A stretch of DNA of 64,000 bases from Favolaschia claudopus. Lineage: Eukaryota; Basidiomycota; Agaricomycetes; Agaricales; Mycenaceae. Position 1 is the stretch's first letter. Each line of letters starts with the position of its first letter. The translations under genes and the position numbers were made by a program. This document shows, one piece after another, positions 1 to 10,447 of this stretch. The DNA lies in assembly GCA_037176885.1 (NCBI GenBank), contig JAWWNJ010000052.1:992001-1056000 (forward strand), in the 5' to 3' direction. Below the pieces are notes generated by a model that worked only from the letters and a program-made list of their open reading frames with translations, ran no database searches and had not been told where the DNA came from.

Positions 1-358
1 TCTGTGGCAGTATAAATAGCGTAGTATATTCTCTTTGTACTTTAGTCCTTTTATTCAGTTCATTTCTCGAAGCTAATAGAAGCTAATACCGCACTCCCCA
101 ATCCCTGGTCATCTTACCGATCAGTGGACGCGAGGCTTTGATTGTGACATAATAAAAGGACTGCTCTCTTACCTTCGTACCGCCCTACCCCGCCCTGTTG
201 TGTACTCCTTACACCTGGGCTTCGACCTCCTTTCCCTTCCTCCCCTCCTCTATCCACTACTTGGATCCTGTTCTACCTCTACTCTTACCCATCAAGACCC
301 ATTTGTGATTTCCCGAATTCTACCTCGTTGAATCGCGAGTCTAAATAAGCGCCAATTG
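1..358 (+). mobile_element. 3' part of the 5' LTR and leader of a Ty3/Gypsy retrotransposon (left end outside window)
   Basis: This non-coding stretch lies directly upstream of a Gypsy-type gag. It carries a TATA box near its start and a pyrimidine-rich section (about 195-300), as LTR R/U5 regions often do, and ends just before a primer-site-like sequence. The LTR start is outside the window and no second LTR copy is present, so the exact LTR end is inferred. Nothing else recognisable lies between 371 and 745. Confidence 0.5.
11..18 (+). promoter_or_regulatory. TATA box of the Gypsy LTR promoter
   Basis: The sequence TATAAATA stands about 735 bp upstream of the gag ATG, inside the presumed LTR, where an LTR promoter is expected. 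Inference from position and motif only. Confidence 0.4.
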
Positions 359-370
359 TTGGTGATCCGA
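359..370 (+). other. possible tRNA primer-binding site of the Gypsy element
   Basis: TTGGTGATCCGA has the TGG start expected for a site complementary to a tRNA 3' CCA end, and lies at the LTR/leader boundary. The priming tRNA was not identified. Confidence 0.3.
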
Positions 371-745
371 TTAAACAGACAGACGCTAGGCCACGGGAAA
401 CGTTGAGTCCGTCCCAAGCCACATAGCAGTCGCAGAGGCACTAGTCTAAACCTCGGTGAGGACTATCCTGTTGTCGTGGGGTGTGTTGTAGAAGACCCCG
501 GGCAATTCTGTTAGCAAGATAGATCACAGCAACTTCACCAAAACCTTCGTGGTTTCCCCTTCCCATCCGATAATTCGCACAGTGGTCGTTGCTGCCACTA
601 TAAAAAACACGTAACCACGTCGTTCCGAGCCCCACCCCCATCCCCGTCGCAGTCGTCAGAAGGCGAAGTGCAATACACCTTATCGGGTACCTCTTTACCC
701 CAAACAATCACCACCAGTCCCTCTTACCACACCGCCTCACCCGTT

Positions 746-1769
746 ATGTCCACACCCCCCTCTCACCCGCATTCACCTGTGGAGGAAGCTCTCCCTCCTG
801 CATCTCCCTTCCCACAACAACCGCCGCCCCCACCAATCGACCCGCAGTATCTGGCGGCGTTGATGCAGGCAATGATGCCTGCAATGATGCAAACCCTCGC
901 GGCATTGCCGCAATTTCGATCCTCGGCCCAGGGCCCGTCTCCCGGAAAGACTGTCCTCGCCGAGAAGCCGTCAGTGTTTGACGGCAGGAACAAGTCCAAG
1001 TGGACGGATTTCCACGAGGACTTAAAGGTGTACTTTGGTGCCAACGCGCGCGAGTTTGGCACCGAAGAAACAAGGATCTGGTTCACGCTGTCCTTATTGA
1101 AGGCAGCTGACGGATCAAGTTGCCCGGCGGGCAATTGGAAGAGGAACTGGGGACGCGCCGTTCAAGGACCCGAACGTGTCGGAGGTCGCCTACCGGCGTC
1201 TCACCCGCACTCCGCAAGGGAAAACTCCCCTTGCAGATTTTATCCAAAACTTTGAGCTCAACGCTCAAGCCGGCTTCACTCCCGGCAAGAAGGAGTTTGA
1301 CACGTTCTTGTGTCAAACTCTGAAGAGCCTCGTCGCCAGCGAGGCACGCCATCAATTGTATGCCGGTGGCTTCACCACCCCAACCACTTACAACGGGCTG
1401 AAAGTCCGTTTCCAAAACATTGCTGCTGCTCTGAAACAGGAGCGTTTCATGAACCATGGGACTCATTGGTGGAGTCCGGCAGTGACAAAGTTGACGCCGT
1501 CGCCTGCATCAAAGACGGCATGGCAGGGGTCAGCGCCAAATTTGGCAAAGAGGTTGGCGCCTGGGGAAACGGCGCCGATGGATATTGACAGGGCGATGCA
1601 GGGGCCTCGGCCCTTTAAGTGTTACAATTGTGGCAAGGAAGGCCACATGAAGAGGGAGTGCCCGCATCCTCCAGCAGCTCCCAAGAGCTTCAGTCTTCGG
1701 CAGTTGAAGGCCGAGGACATCTCCGAGGAGGAGTGGGTTCACCTCCGTAAACTGAAGGAGGATTTTTGA
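746..1769 (+). pseudogene. gag: Ty3/Gypsy gag (capsid-nucleocapsid), frameshifted
   Basis: Gag would form the virus-like particle of the element. The first ATG in the capsid frame is at 746. The N terminus is proline-rich (with a run PPPPP), followed by a capsid-like helical region with the motif KPSVFDGRNKSKW typical of fungal Gypsy gag proteins. A CCHC zinc knuckle (CYNCGKEGHMKREC) lies at 1620-1661. The frame changes twice between about 1110 and 1165, since GGQLEEELG and GDAPFKDP stand in successive frames, so the protein cannot be made intact. The stop codon at 1767-1769 overlaps the pol frame, which is open from 1751. Identification is firm; the element is dead. Confidence 0.8.
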
Positions 1770-3180
1770 AGAGGCGCTCGGCCGAGGCCAGGCCGGCGCC
1801 TACAGTTGTGAAGGAGGCTCCCTTCAAACTCGATACAAAGTATGGACAATATACGATTTTAGACTCCGATGCAAATTATATAGAAAAAGCTAGTTTACCG
1901 GTTATAAACGAAACGGTAGTTAGTGTTGAAAACCCACAGAGAATACGCATTTTGGAGAATATTAATCGTAAACGTCATATTAAGAATCGTAGGATGGATG
2001 AAGCGAACAAGCGCTGGAGCGCTTTTAAAAAGGCCCCTCGAACCAAAACCAGTGATAAAAACGCGGACGAAACCAAAAAGGGAGTCGAAGCCGACTCGAT
2101 GGCTCAACCCTCAACAAAGGAGGGTGAAGCGCCAAAGGAGCAGCACACGAGGGTGTTACTCGGCCTCAAGCGGAAGGAGGCGGCACGCTGGAGCGCGCGG
2201 AAGGCCATGGGAATCTCAGAGGGCCGGTTGCAGGAGGAACTGCGGGAGTTCCAAAAGCAACGGGTGCACCATGAGATGCTGGTACCCATCAGCCTAGAAG
2301 CCCTGGACACCGGGAAAAGGCGATCAATTCGCGCTCTTCTGGACAACGGATGCACAGCAACCTGCATAGACCGGGACTATGCAAAAGCTGAGGGCTATGA
2401 AATGAAGGAGCTTGATGCTCATATTATTGCACGCAACGCGGACGGGACCGAGAATGCAAAAGGAAAGATCACTCATTACGTAGAGTTGATCATGACTGTT
2501 GGTTCCCATGCTGAGCGACAGAGGTTCCTCGTAACGGGACTCGGCAAGGCCCGCGTATTCATCGGGTATGATTGGTTATTTAAACACAACCCTGAGGTCG
2601 ACTGGCGCGACCAACGGATAACCTTCAGCCGATGCCCAGAGGAGTGCAATATGAAGGGCACGGGGAGCCGAACCGGAGTCGGCAAGGAGGAGGCTGTGGA
2701 AGAGGGCGAGTCAATATTGTTGATTGACTTTATTCGAAGCAATTGATCTGCGTGCACACGGGACGTCGGCACAGCAGATGGCGGAGGAAGCACTGGCGCA
2801 AAAGGAGCGGATGACCGAAGACAAGATTCCTGAGCAATACAGGGAGTTTGTCAAGGTGTTTGCAGAGGAGTCCTTCGATTCTCTGCCGGAACGGAGACCG
2901 TGGGACCACGCAATCGAGCTTAAGCCGGGGGCAAAAGCTGTTGATTGCAAAATATATCCTTTGTCGCTGAGCGAGCAGGAGAAGTTGAATGATTTTCTGG
3001 AGGAAAATTTGAAAAGCGGGCGGATCCAACCCTCGAAATCGCCGATGGCGTCGGCGTTCTTCTTCGTCAAAAAGAAGGACGGATCCCTTCCACCGGTACA
3101 GGACTACCGTAAGTTGAACGAGATGACCGTCAAAAACCGGTATCCTCTCCCACTGATATCGGAGCTAGTCACTGATCAGG
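1751..3180 (+). pseudogene. pol: Ty3/Gypsy pol: protease and N-terminal reverse transcriptase, truncated
   Basis: The pol frame is -1 relative to the end of gag. After a basic linker it encodes a retropepsin-like domain at about 2280-2640, with the active-site-like motif LLDNGCTA (DNG where DSG/DTG is usual) and an FIGYDWL segment. A one-base frameshift near 2715-2735 moves the frame, which then continues with FEAIDLRAHGTS and the start of the RT (SPMASAFFFVKKKDG, DYRKLNEMTVKNRYPLP). Homology stops at about 3170, before the YxDD catalytic motif; RNase H, integrase and the 3' LTR are absent. Either a deletion or a later insertion removed the 3' two thirds. Confidence 0.8.
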
Positions 3181-3189
3181 AAAAACTGG

Positions 3190-3484
3190 TTTTGAGCCAT
3201 AGACCCTCATAGAAACCGGCCAACTATGAGGCGCTATGAGTCACTCTGGCGTACTATGATGCACTCTGAATTCTGGGCCGCTGCTATGAATGTCTTTGAA
3301 GCACTATAATGTACTATGAGGTTCAGTGCAACTACTATGGCGAGCTTTATGGTTTTTGAAATTCAGACGGGCATTGAACATTTATATAGATTATATAGGA
3401 TGCAACTAGCAATATGAGATTGGGGACAGATGGATATGTACGGTCGTTCATCGATGTTTAAGTATAAAAATATTATACAATATA
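3190..3484. repeat. degenerate short repeats between the Gypsy remnant and MITE-A
   Basis: The words CTATGAG, ACTATGA and GCACTATAATG recur at irregular spacing between about 3205 and 3350, followed by an AT-rich spacer. No gene is visible. Confidence 0.4.
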
Positions 3485-3890
3485 CAGTCGGATATCTCAT
3501 AATGCATGAGGTCAAAATGCATAAACCTCATTATGCATCGACTTTTGGTGTCCACCGACTTGGCAGGCTGGGATTTTATGCATTATCCTCATAATGCCTA
3601 TTGCATAGGGTGAAGAGTGCATTTATGCATTTTGAAATTGCAAAAATCGTACAATTTGGTGAATTTTACCGCTCTCATGACCAATTTAGACATGTTCCGC
3701 ACCCTGAATACACAGCTGTGTCATTTTTACCCCAAAATTTAGCCAAGTTCCTTGATCTGGTTATTACAGCTAATTTTGACAGGCTCCCGGCAACTTCCAA
3801 GTGATTCGGTGTTCGCCGGACTTCCATATATAGTATTTTGGTGACAATGTCACGCATGTCACCTCGTGTGACATTATGCAGAAATGCATA

Positions 3891-4248
3891 CTGTAAATAC
3901 TTGTACCAAGGCAACCGTCACGGTCACGGTGGGCTCCGTTGCGTGCGGCGGGTCACGGTCACGGGCGGTCTGGTTGCCTCCAAAAAATCGTGACAATTCA
4001 GAAAATATTCATTTTTCGCCCTATTTTGGCGCCATTTTTGCTAAAATCCTCTGAATTGTCGTTTCCAACTATTTTCGTCGCAGTTGGACTGCTCAAAGTC
4101 TGAATTTGCCCAAGATCATGGCCAATTTTCGCGTTCTCGGTTGCGCAAATTCCAACCGTCACGCTCACTGCCGCTCTGGTTGCGTTGCCGAAGGCGGGTC
4201 ACGGTGTCACGGTGTCGGGGTCGGTTGCCTCGGTACAAGTATCTACAG
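3891..4248 (+). mobile_element. MITE-B (copy 1) inside MITE-A
   Basis: This 358-bp element has terminal inverted repeats beginning CTGTAAATACTTGTACC and is flanked by TA on both sides (3889-3890, 4249-4250). The interior next to each end is rich in GTCACGGT/ACCGTGAC words. The uninterrupted MITE-A copy shows a single TA at this site, so the TA is a target duplication. Confidence 0.85.
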
Positions 4249-4250
4249 TA

Positions 4251-4545
4251 TCCTATACTTGAAAAGAGGGCCAGGCCATCAGTCGCGTGATTGACAGAAA
4301 ATCACGGGGTTTTGTCAACATCCTACAACACAACCGGCTGTCGAGATGTTGAAACTCACACGCGGTCCCCGGCGCCGCGCGCCGGCGAGTGCAGCGAGCG
4401 GCAGTGCGGCGCCGCGGGCAAGGAATCCAGCAAAAAAAAATCCAGGCGGGGTTTGGGGCGGAGCCCCGACAAGCTGTGTACCCCCCGTAGGTAGGGACGC
4501 GAGCGCAGCGAGCCGGCCCTGCCGAAGGCGGGGTGCTTAAGCTTG
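4251..4545 (+). mobile_element. Helitron-like non-autonomous element (copy 1)
   Basis: The element begins TCCTATACTTGAAAAGAGGG and ends GCTTAAGCTTG. The neighbouring MITE-A sequence shows it was inserted between A (4250) and T (4546) with no target duplication and no terminal inverted repeat, as Helitrons do. The 3' end has the GCTTAAGC palindrome and CTTG rather than the usual CTRR. A second copy at 33214-33431 has the same two ends at another A|T site. The interior is GC-rich with repeated GAGCGCAGCGAG-type words. No Rep/helicase is encoded. Confidence 0.65.
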
Positions 4546-4561
4546 TTGCTCATAATGCATA

Positions 4562-5152
4562 AGATAGAGAGCGTGGAATCCCCGCACCCTTATGTCAGCA
4601 TCACACTGTGACATTGTCACGCTCGACGTCGAGGGCTTATAGCACGATGCTAAGCTCCAGATTGGGATTTTTGCCCAATACAAGTCTTAGATAGAGGTTC
4701 AATGAAGGGTTCCTATTGGGCAGAGTTGCCAAAATATCCCTTGGTCTCTTGCTATATGACCCACAAAAAAATTCAGACCACTTTTTTTCTGAGTGTTTCT
4801 TTGTGGTTTTCTCACCAAATGGGACACTTTTCAAAAAAAAATTGGCCAGCACAGCCACAGGATAGTCATCTCGGCATGCTTCGGCAGCTCGCTTAAGGGT
4901 GGGACCTGTCAAACCTTTGCGGCGCAATGAGTGACAGAACCTCCTTGCAGTGTGGAAGGTGCTTTTCAAAGCAAAAACCAAAATTTCAGAGCCGAACCAG
5001 CGAGAATGTCTTCTAAGTCTGTAGGTCAGACCTTCCGAAGGCCGGAAAGAGCACGAATTTTTTTGTGCGACTGAGGATTTGGCCGTGGGAACGATTAATA
5101 AGCGTTACATAATGTGCTTAAGTAAGGTGCGGGGATCCCACGCTCTCTATCT
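4562..5152 (+). mobile_element. MITE-D (copy 1) inside MITE-A
   Basis: This 591-bp element has inverted repeats starting AGATAGAGAGCGTGGAATCC (other copies GTGGGATCC), flanked by TA at 4560-4561 and 5153-5154; the empty MITE-A copy has one TA here. Homologous full copies are at 23628-24256 and 46523-47112 and a fragment is at 20973-21258. No plausible protein is conserved between copies. Confidence 0.85.
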
Positions 5153-5202
5153 TAGGCTTTGGGGGTCTACGGGCCTTATGCATTATGAGCTATCCGACTG
5201 TA

Positions 5203-5539
5203 CATATGTCGCAAATTTATTTATTTTGTTATCGTGCCCGACCACCCGACCATGCCCGATAATACCCCGACAGGGCCCGACCGGGATGCTATCGGGGTGC
5301 GGTCAGGTAACATAAGCCCACCCGCCACAAAGTGGTCGACAAAGCAACGGTTAAGATTTTTAATTGCATACATGGCCTATAGCATTGAGCACGCGTAAAA
5401 ACATATATCACCGCCGACTACATCCACAAGATAATGAAAGTTGCGACGCGAGTTTGATGGTCCCTGAGCATGAGCCAACAATGCACCTCGGATGACAAAG
5501 TCCATGAGGAGGAAAGTCAAGTCTACCTCCTCCTCGAAC
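5203..5539. other. intergenic stretch with CCCGA-rich simple repeat
   Basis: Between about 5237 and 5310 the words CCCGACC, CCCGATA and GGGCCCGACC recur. A similar CCCGA/TCGGG-rich patch is at 34375-34455. No gene is visible. Confidence 0.4.
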
Positions 5540-5787
5540 ACAACACAGCCGTCCCACGAAGTTTTCGGCCGCCACTTGTTGGGCTTCATATTTTGCACAA
5601 CAGCAATGCATGCCCTCGGCGCCGCACTACCGCTCGCTGCACTCGCGGTGCGCGGCGCCGTCGGGAAGGTTCGTGAGAACCGGGAGCAACATCTCGACAG
5701 CCGGCAGCGACATCTCGACATGGTCCCGTGGTTTCGTGTCAAAGTCACGTTACTTTTCACGTGTCCTGATCCTTGTATTTTCATGTA
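5540..5787 (-). mobile_element. diverged Helitron-like fragment
   Basis: On the minus strand the order of words (GTGACTTTGACACGAAACCACGGG, abridged: GTGACTTTGACAC, then GTCGAGATG twice, then the GC-rich GCGAGTGCAGCGAGCGG block) follows that of the Helitron-like copies at 4251 and 33214. The 3' end could not be located and the 5' end is diverged, so the boundaries are approximate. Confidence 0.4.
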
Positions 5788-6020
5788 CTGTACTATTTCG
5801 ACCGTAGATTCAAGTCACAGGTCACAGAGGGACCTGAATTGAATCTATTTTATTTTCGCAACGTGTCACAGCGCGTTTTTGGGCCATTTCCCATCAAAAT
5901 TGATCGGCAAAACACGAAAAATCTCCCTAAAAGGCAATTCGATCACTGATGAATGATGGCAAAAGTGAAGATGAAGCGTCACACCTCAAAGCCATTGAAT
6001 CTACGGTCGAAATAGTACAG
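5788..6020. mobile_element. small TIR element (MITE-U)
   Basis: This 233-bp element is bounded by inverted repeats starting CTGTACTATTTCGACCGTAG and flanked by TA (5786-5787 and 6021-6022). It is directly beside the Helitron-like fragment. A related single end (CTGTATACTTTCGACC) is at about 6319. Confidence 0.75.
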
Positions 6021-6022
6021 TA

Positions 6023-7253
6023 TAGGATACACAAGTCTATCATCTCTCAATGGTTATTTGAAATTCAAGAGACAGAACATGGCTTTATTGACAGTGCTTG
6101 CACAGAATTCTCCTGCCAAGCAAGCACCTCATCCGGAACCAAATCCACGGAGTCAGATCAATATGGGCAGCTTCGTGGGGGCCAGACAGGGGCCCGGTCA
6201 CTACCTATTCCGCGGGTCGGCCATAGAGTAAAACAACGCCTCAAAAACGGCTTACCTGGGTCATGAAAATAGAGTAAATCAAGCTGAAAACAGCCAAAGC
6301 TGGTCAGAAATAGAGTACTGTATACTTTCGACCAAAGGTTCAGGTGACGGGTGACGGGCAGCCGTAAACTGAACAATTTTGAAGGTGGTAACGGGTGACA
6401 CGGACTTTTTTCGTCCAAAAAAGGGCAAAAAACGTCAAAAATCGCGGGCCGGCTGTTGCCGGCCTACCATATATGGTAATTTGCGGTGCTGTGAACTACT
6501 AGGAAGCTCCGACTACGTCGGAAGGCACCTTGCTTGCTCGAAGGATAGATTTCGCACCCGAGAGATGACGAACTCTCTCTGTTTTTTTTTTTTTTTCAAT
6601 CAACTGAGTAAGCTGACGTATAAAGCTCTAGCAGCCAACTAGCAGCTTCTAATTAGAGTGGCAAAACAATACATAGATGGTTGTGTGCTCGAGCGAGAGA
6701 CTACGATAGAAGATTACTCGTGAAGGCCTAGTTTTCAAATGAGACAAGCCTTAACGCGAGGACATATCGGAGTGCGAGCTGCGGTCAGTATCGGAGCTAG
6801 TCGAGGAACGAGGCACGCCGCCGTGATCATCGTACAGTCGTCATACTGTCCGAGTCGGTTTCATTATTGACTTGGAAGAGGCATTTTGCGTGTACACCTG
6901 GAGACAACAATCGCCGCCAATGAACACATGAATTTGAAGGCACAAGTTGTACTTTCAAAACACACCAGTCAAGAGATAACACCATCGTGTTATACCGAAT
7001 GCAGAAAATGGGACGCAAGATGAAGACACCATTCTCAGCAGTGAAGAATCAACTGTCGCTTGTTGGCATTTTCTCGTTGAGCATTGAGCCTTGAAAGCTG
7101 AAAAATCGTGTCATGTAGGGATTGAATTAAAGGAACTAGCAGTGAGCCCATGCTTCGCCATGGGATTCCGTGTGCGAGCTCACTCCGTCTCAAATGGCTT
7201 GGTTTCCTACATACATATAGTGAATACAATGCAAAAATCTCATCTTAAGCCGT
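6023..7253. other. region without recognisable gene
   Basis: I see scattered short open frames without convincing coding character, a T tract near 6577-6596 and GGTGACGGGTGACGG repeats near 6340-6360. No structured element was delimited. Confidence 0.3.
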
Positions 7254-7682
7254 TTACAATGTTGAAATGCCTGGGGAAATTTGTTGCCATTCAAGCATCA
7301 TCTCCCGTCGTTGTTCCTCAGCATAAACGCCTCGCCGAACCTCATCCTCATACCGAAGCATCCTACTTCGGTAACTTTCCCGATATCGGTCATTGCGGCG
7401 AGGCTGATTCACATCGTATTCGTGGTCGAGGGCTTGATATAAGGACTGAGTTGGATCTGTGACGAACAAAACAGTAAGCTAGACAATACAGCTCCAATTG
7501 GGTGGACGCGTACCGCATTCAGGAGATAACTTTAACCTTTGTTCCCCTTGTTCGACTTTCCGCCGTAGCGTTTGCGCTCGAGACCTATGACAACCTTTAT
7601 ATCCCTCGATGTCCAATAGATCCTCAATTTCACCAGCGAGCTCTCGTTGCCGACGTGCTCGTTGAGCCAATGATCCTGTCAA
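7254..7682 (-). CDS. possible small spliced gene, charged protein of unknown function
   Basis: Two minus-strand open segments (7682-7514 and 7456-7254) join through a 57-nt intron at 7457-7513 (donor GTACGC, acceptor CACAG) that keeps the frame across the junction. The product is hydrophilic and rich in Arg, Glu and Gln (RRQRELAGEIEDLL near the start; RESYRSRMLRYEDEVRRG later), and could form helices or a coiled coil. The true start is not certain: the first exon has no upstream ATG in frame nearby, and another open minus-strand segment at 7859-8137 (with an internal ATG and SRTMEHEGNLGEL) might be an upstream exon. I do not recognise the family. Confidence 0.3.
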
Positions 7683-9110
7683 GTTTACAGGCCTTACAAT
7701 GCCTGACTGTGCCCCTCAGATCAGTGTGAAGTCCACCATGCAGCTCAGATCGCAAGTCTCGCGTACCAAACGACCATCGTTCTTTTTTTCCTTTGCTTCT
7801 CTCTTCCTTCGTCTTTTTTGGCCCGCCGAACGCCGCTCAGACTCGGACTAAGGAAAAATTACTTTTGAACGGGTCCGGCACGACATCTTGAATTGCTGAC
7901 CTGATTCCGACTCTTCCTTGAAACAGGACTTGCTCTGATCTCCACAGGTGCACCGTTGACTGCACTCAGCTCGCCGAGATTCCCCTCGTGCTCCATTGTT
8001 CTGCTAAGCAAAAAGTCCGGCTGAGTTATAGAGGGCGTCTTGGGCAGCAGTGGGCGAAGACGGCTCGTTGTGGCGGGCATGGTTGAGCATCGAGTGAATC
8101 GACATCGTGCAGAGATACGTGTGGAGCATGCGGGCACGAACTTAACATCTCGACAATCTCGACAAAATGACGCACCAGTGGGGCGGTTAACGGCATTTTG
8201 TTAGCGGTCAGCGAATACGAATGTCCCTTTCGTTTGTCTTGTCTTGTCCCACCCAGACACGAAGTCTTTGGTTCTTATATAGATGATTTGTTGGATTGAC
8301 TATGTTTCGAAGAGGCCATAATGGCCCATGGGCAACGGCCGGGCGAGGTGCAGCCGGTTGTAGCGGACATCTGACATTATAGGATATTAAACTGTATCAG
8401 TGTATTCTGTGGACGTTTGCTGGAAGCCTGCCCAAAGGAGTCGTGAAAATGTAAGAGCTAGCTGACAGTCGGGAGCGATCGAGAGAGCTAGATTGGAGAT
8501 AGATAGTAGCAAAGCCGGAACACTCATCAAGGACTACTAGTACTGAGGAGACGTCTTGGGAGACGTCGTCACGTTGCCCGGATTTTCTCTTGCTTCGAGT
8601 AGGACTCGAACGCTTGCTGCGGGCTTCCAGTGCTTTTATGGGGACGTTTGCAACAGGCTTTCTAGGACTTTGAGAGGAGGCGTTTTGGGCGCGCTTGGCT
8701 TTCTGGCAAAGAAATTGTTTTCGGATCTAGTGCCCCGATGGAATTGTGGTTTCAGATTTGGAAAGCTGTGCAGCGGGGAGAACCGTATGCACTGACGTAT
8801 TTCCTCGATACTGAACACACCTGGGTAGAATATTGGTTGTGCTGAGTACGGCAGTGTCTCTCTAAACTCTTCAGAAGTGTCCTAGGATACCTCGAAAATT
8901 GACACTTTTTGGGCAAGACTTTCCAACCATCTTTGGCCCAGTCCTCCTCAATGAATGTACCTACATATCTTTCTCAATCTTCCTTCCACAGGCAGTGTAT
9001 TTGCCGTGCCAATGGATCTGTGCCCTTGTCGCCCCAAGGGCAGATTAGAGGCGGTTTGATGAAAATTTCCTTTTTTGGGGGTGACATCCCACTGTATTCC
9101 ACTTACTACG
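7683..9110. other. region without confident gene
   Basis: Apart from the possible upstream exon at 7859-8137 (minus strand) I see no supported feature. The part 8300-9110 contains only short open frames and no delimited repeat. Confidence 0.3.
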
Positions 9111-9179
9111 CGTGATCACCAAAGAACACCGCACAACGCGCTCCGTCCTTCAACAAACACGTCCTCTCACCAACATCCA

Positions 9180-10447
9180 TGGATATCAAAGCTTTTTTTT
9201 GCATTCAGGAACTCGAAGACACGGAGGACGACAGCTTCTGGTCTCTGCATTAGCCATAATGGCCCTCGGAGCAATCGAGGCTCACCGCCTACGCACAGAG
9301 CGGCGACGGCCGCGTAGGCTATACCTTTGTCGTGCGCAGCTGCAACGAGAAACGACCGCGCGTACATCACGACAATGGGATTCAATGTCGCCACTTTCGA
9401 CGCGATTCTTGAGGCCGGATTCGGTGATGCATGGGACTCGACACCTATCAGGCGTCCCGACGGGTCCGCCACGGGAAGAACACGACCGGCCGGTCGTTCC
9501 CGGTGCCCTTGGCTTGTTACTTCATTACCTGAACTCGACGATGCGGGAAATCAGTCTCCAACAAATATTTGCCTGTATTCCCACCACGATATCTCGCTAC
9601 ATCACGTTTGGACTCGAGCTCCTCCTTTTTGTCCTCCGTTGCATGCCCGCCGCGAAGATCAAATGGCCCCGACATCTTCACGAATATGAGGAGTACAACG
9701 ATCTGATTACCGAACGTCACCCTCGCCTTACTGTAGATACTTGTACCGAGGCAACCGACCCCGGCACCGTGACACCGTGACCCGCCTTCGGCAACGCAAC
9801 CAGAGCGGCCATGAGCGTGACGGTTGGATTTTGGGCAACCGAGAACGCGAAAATTTGCTATGATCTGGGGCAAATTCAGACTTTGAGCAGTCTGACTGCG
9901 ACAGAAATAGCTGGAATCGACAATTCCGAGGATTTAAGCAAAAATGGCACCAAAATAGGGCGAAAAATGAATATTTTCTCAACTGTCACGATTTTTTGGA
10001 GGCAACCAGACCGCCCGTGACCGTGACCCGCCGCGGTTTGGGCAACGCAACGGACCCCACCGTGACCGTGACGGTTGCCTCGGTACAAGTATTTACAGTA
10101 CTGGCGCTTTCGCCAGCATCGACGGGCTCAATTTGCCTTGTCAGACCTCGACGGATGTTGAAATTGAGAACGCAACGTACAATGGATGGCTTTGTGAGCA
10201 TTTCATTAGCTCTTGTATTTTCACCCAAAGGTATGTCCGAGCTTTCAATATTGTATTCAACTACATTTTTCGAAACAGGGACAATCCTAACTGCTCAAAC
10301 GAATGCACCAGGCAGCTGGCACGACTCTGGCGTAGCTCGGCGCATATACGCACTCGGACACCTGAGGGTTACTATCTCGTGGCGGACACGGCCTTCCCTC
10401 GCGGTGCAAAACAAGGGCCTTCGGAGATAAGAAATTTCCTTATATAG
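9180..10447 (+). pseudogene. PIF/Harbinger-type transposase, frameshifted and split by MITE-B
   Basis: Segments in several frames add up to a Harbinger-like DDE transposase of the type frequent in Agaricomycetes: ALAIMALGAIEAHRLRTE, RAYITTMGFNVATFDAIL, GALGLLLHYLNSTMREISLQ (abridged), NDLITERHPRLT, then after MITE-B ASIDGLNLP, NATYNGWLCEHF, NAPGSWHDS and YYLVADTAFP. The three acidic catalytic positions expected (IDG, WHD, VAD) are all visible. A 49-nt intron (donor GTATGT, acceptor AACAG) lies at about 10231-10279. Frame changes occur near 9240, 9500 and 10350, and MITE-B is inserted at a TA between the RLT and GAF codons. The C terminus stops at 10447 where another repeat begins. Nuclear DNA transposition is the family function; this copy is inactive. 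Confidence 0.75.
9731..10098 (+). mobile_element. MITE-B (copy 2) inside the Harbinger transposase
   Basis: This 368-bp element has inverted termini CTGTAGATACTTGTACC / complement and is flanked by TA (9729-9730, 10099-10100). Its orientation is opposite to copy 1, judged from the interior. Removing it with one TA rejoins the transposase reading frame. Confidence 0.85.

Larger units (their letters stand above)
3485..5200 (+). mobile_element. MITE-A (copy 1), interrupted by three later insertions
   Basis: The termini are inverted repeats (left CAGTCGGATATCTCATAATG; right its near complement) flanked by TA at 3483-3484 and 5201-5202. The uninterrupted relative at 16711-17168 is 458 bp and matches the outer segments 3485-3890, 4546-4561 and 5153-5200. 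The rest is three independent insertions. The interior carries several ATGCAT/CATAATG palindromes and no coding potential. Confidence 0.85.

Noticed and set aside
3205..3350. CRISPR-like or satellite array of CTATGAG words
   Set aside because: Spacing and sequence are irregular, with no constant repeat length; this is eukaryotic DNA.
5237..5310. telomere-like or functional GC-rich repeat
   Set aside because: CCCGA words are irregular and no TTAGGG array occurs in the window.
9996..10430. 144-codon open frame across the MITE-B end
   Set aside because: It combines MITE sequence with out-of-frame transposase sequence and an unspliced intron; it is not an independent gene.
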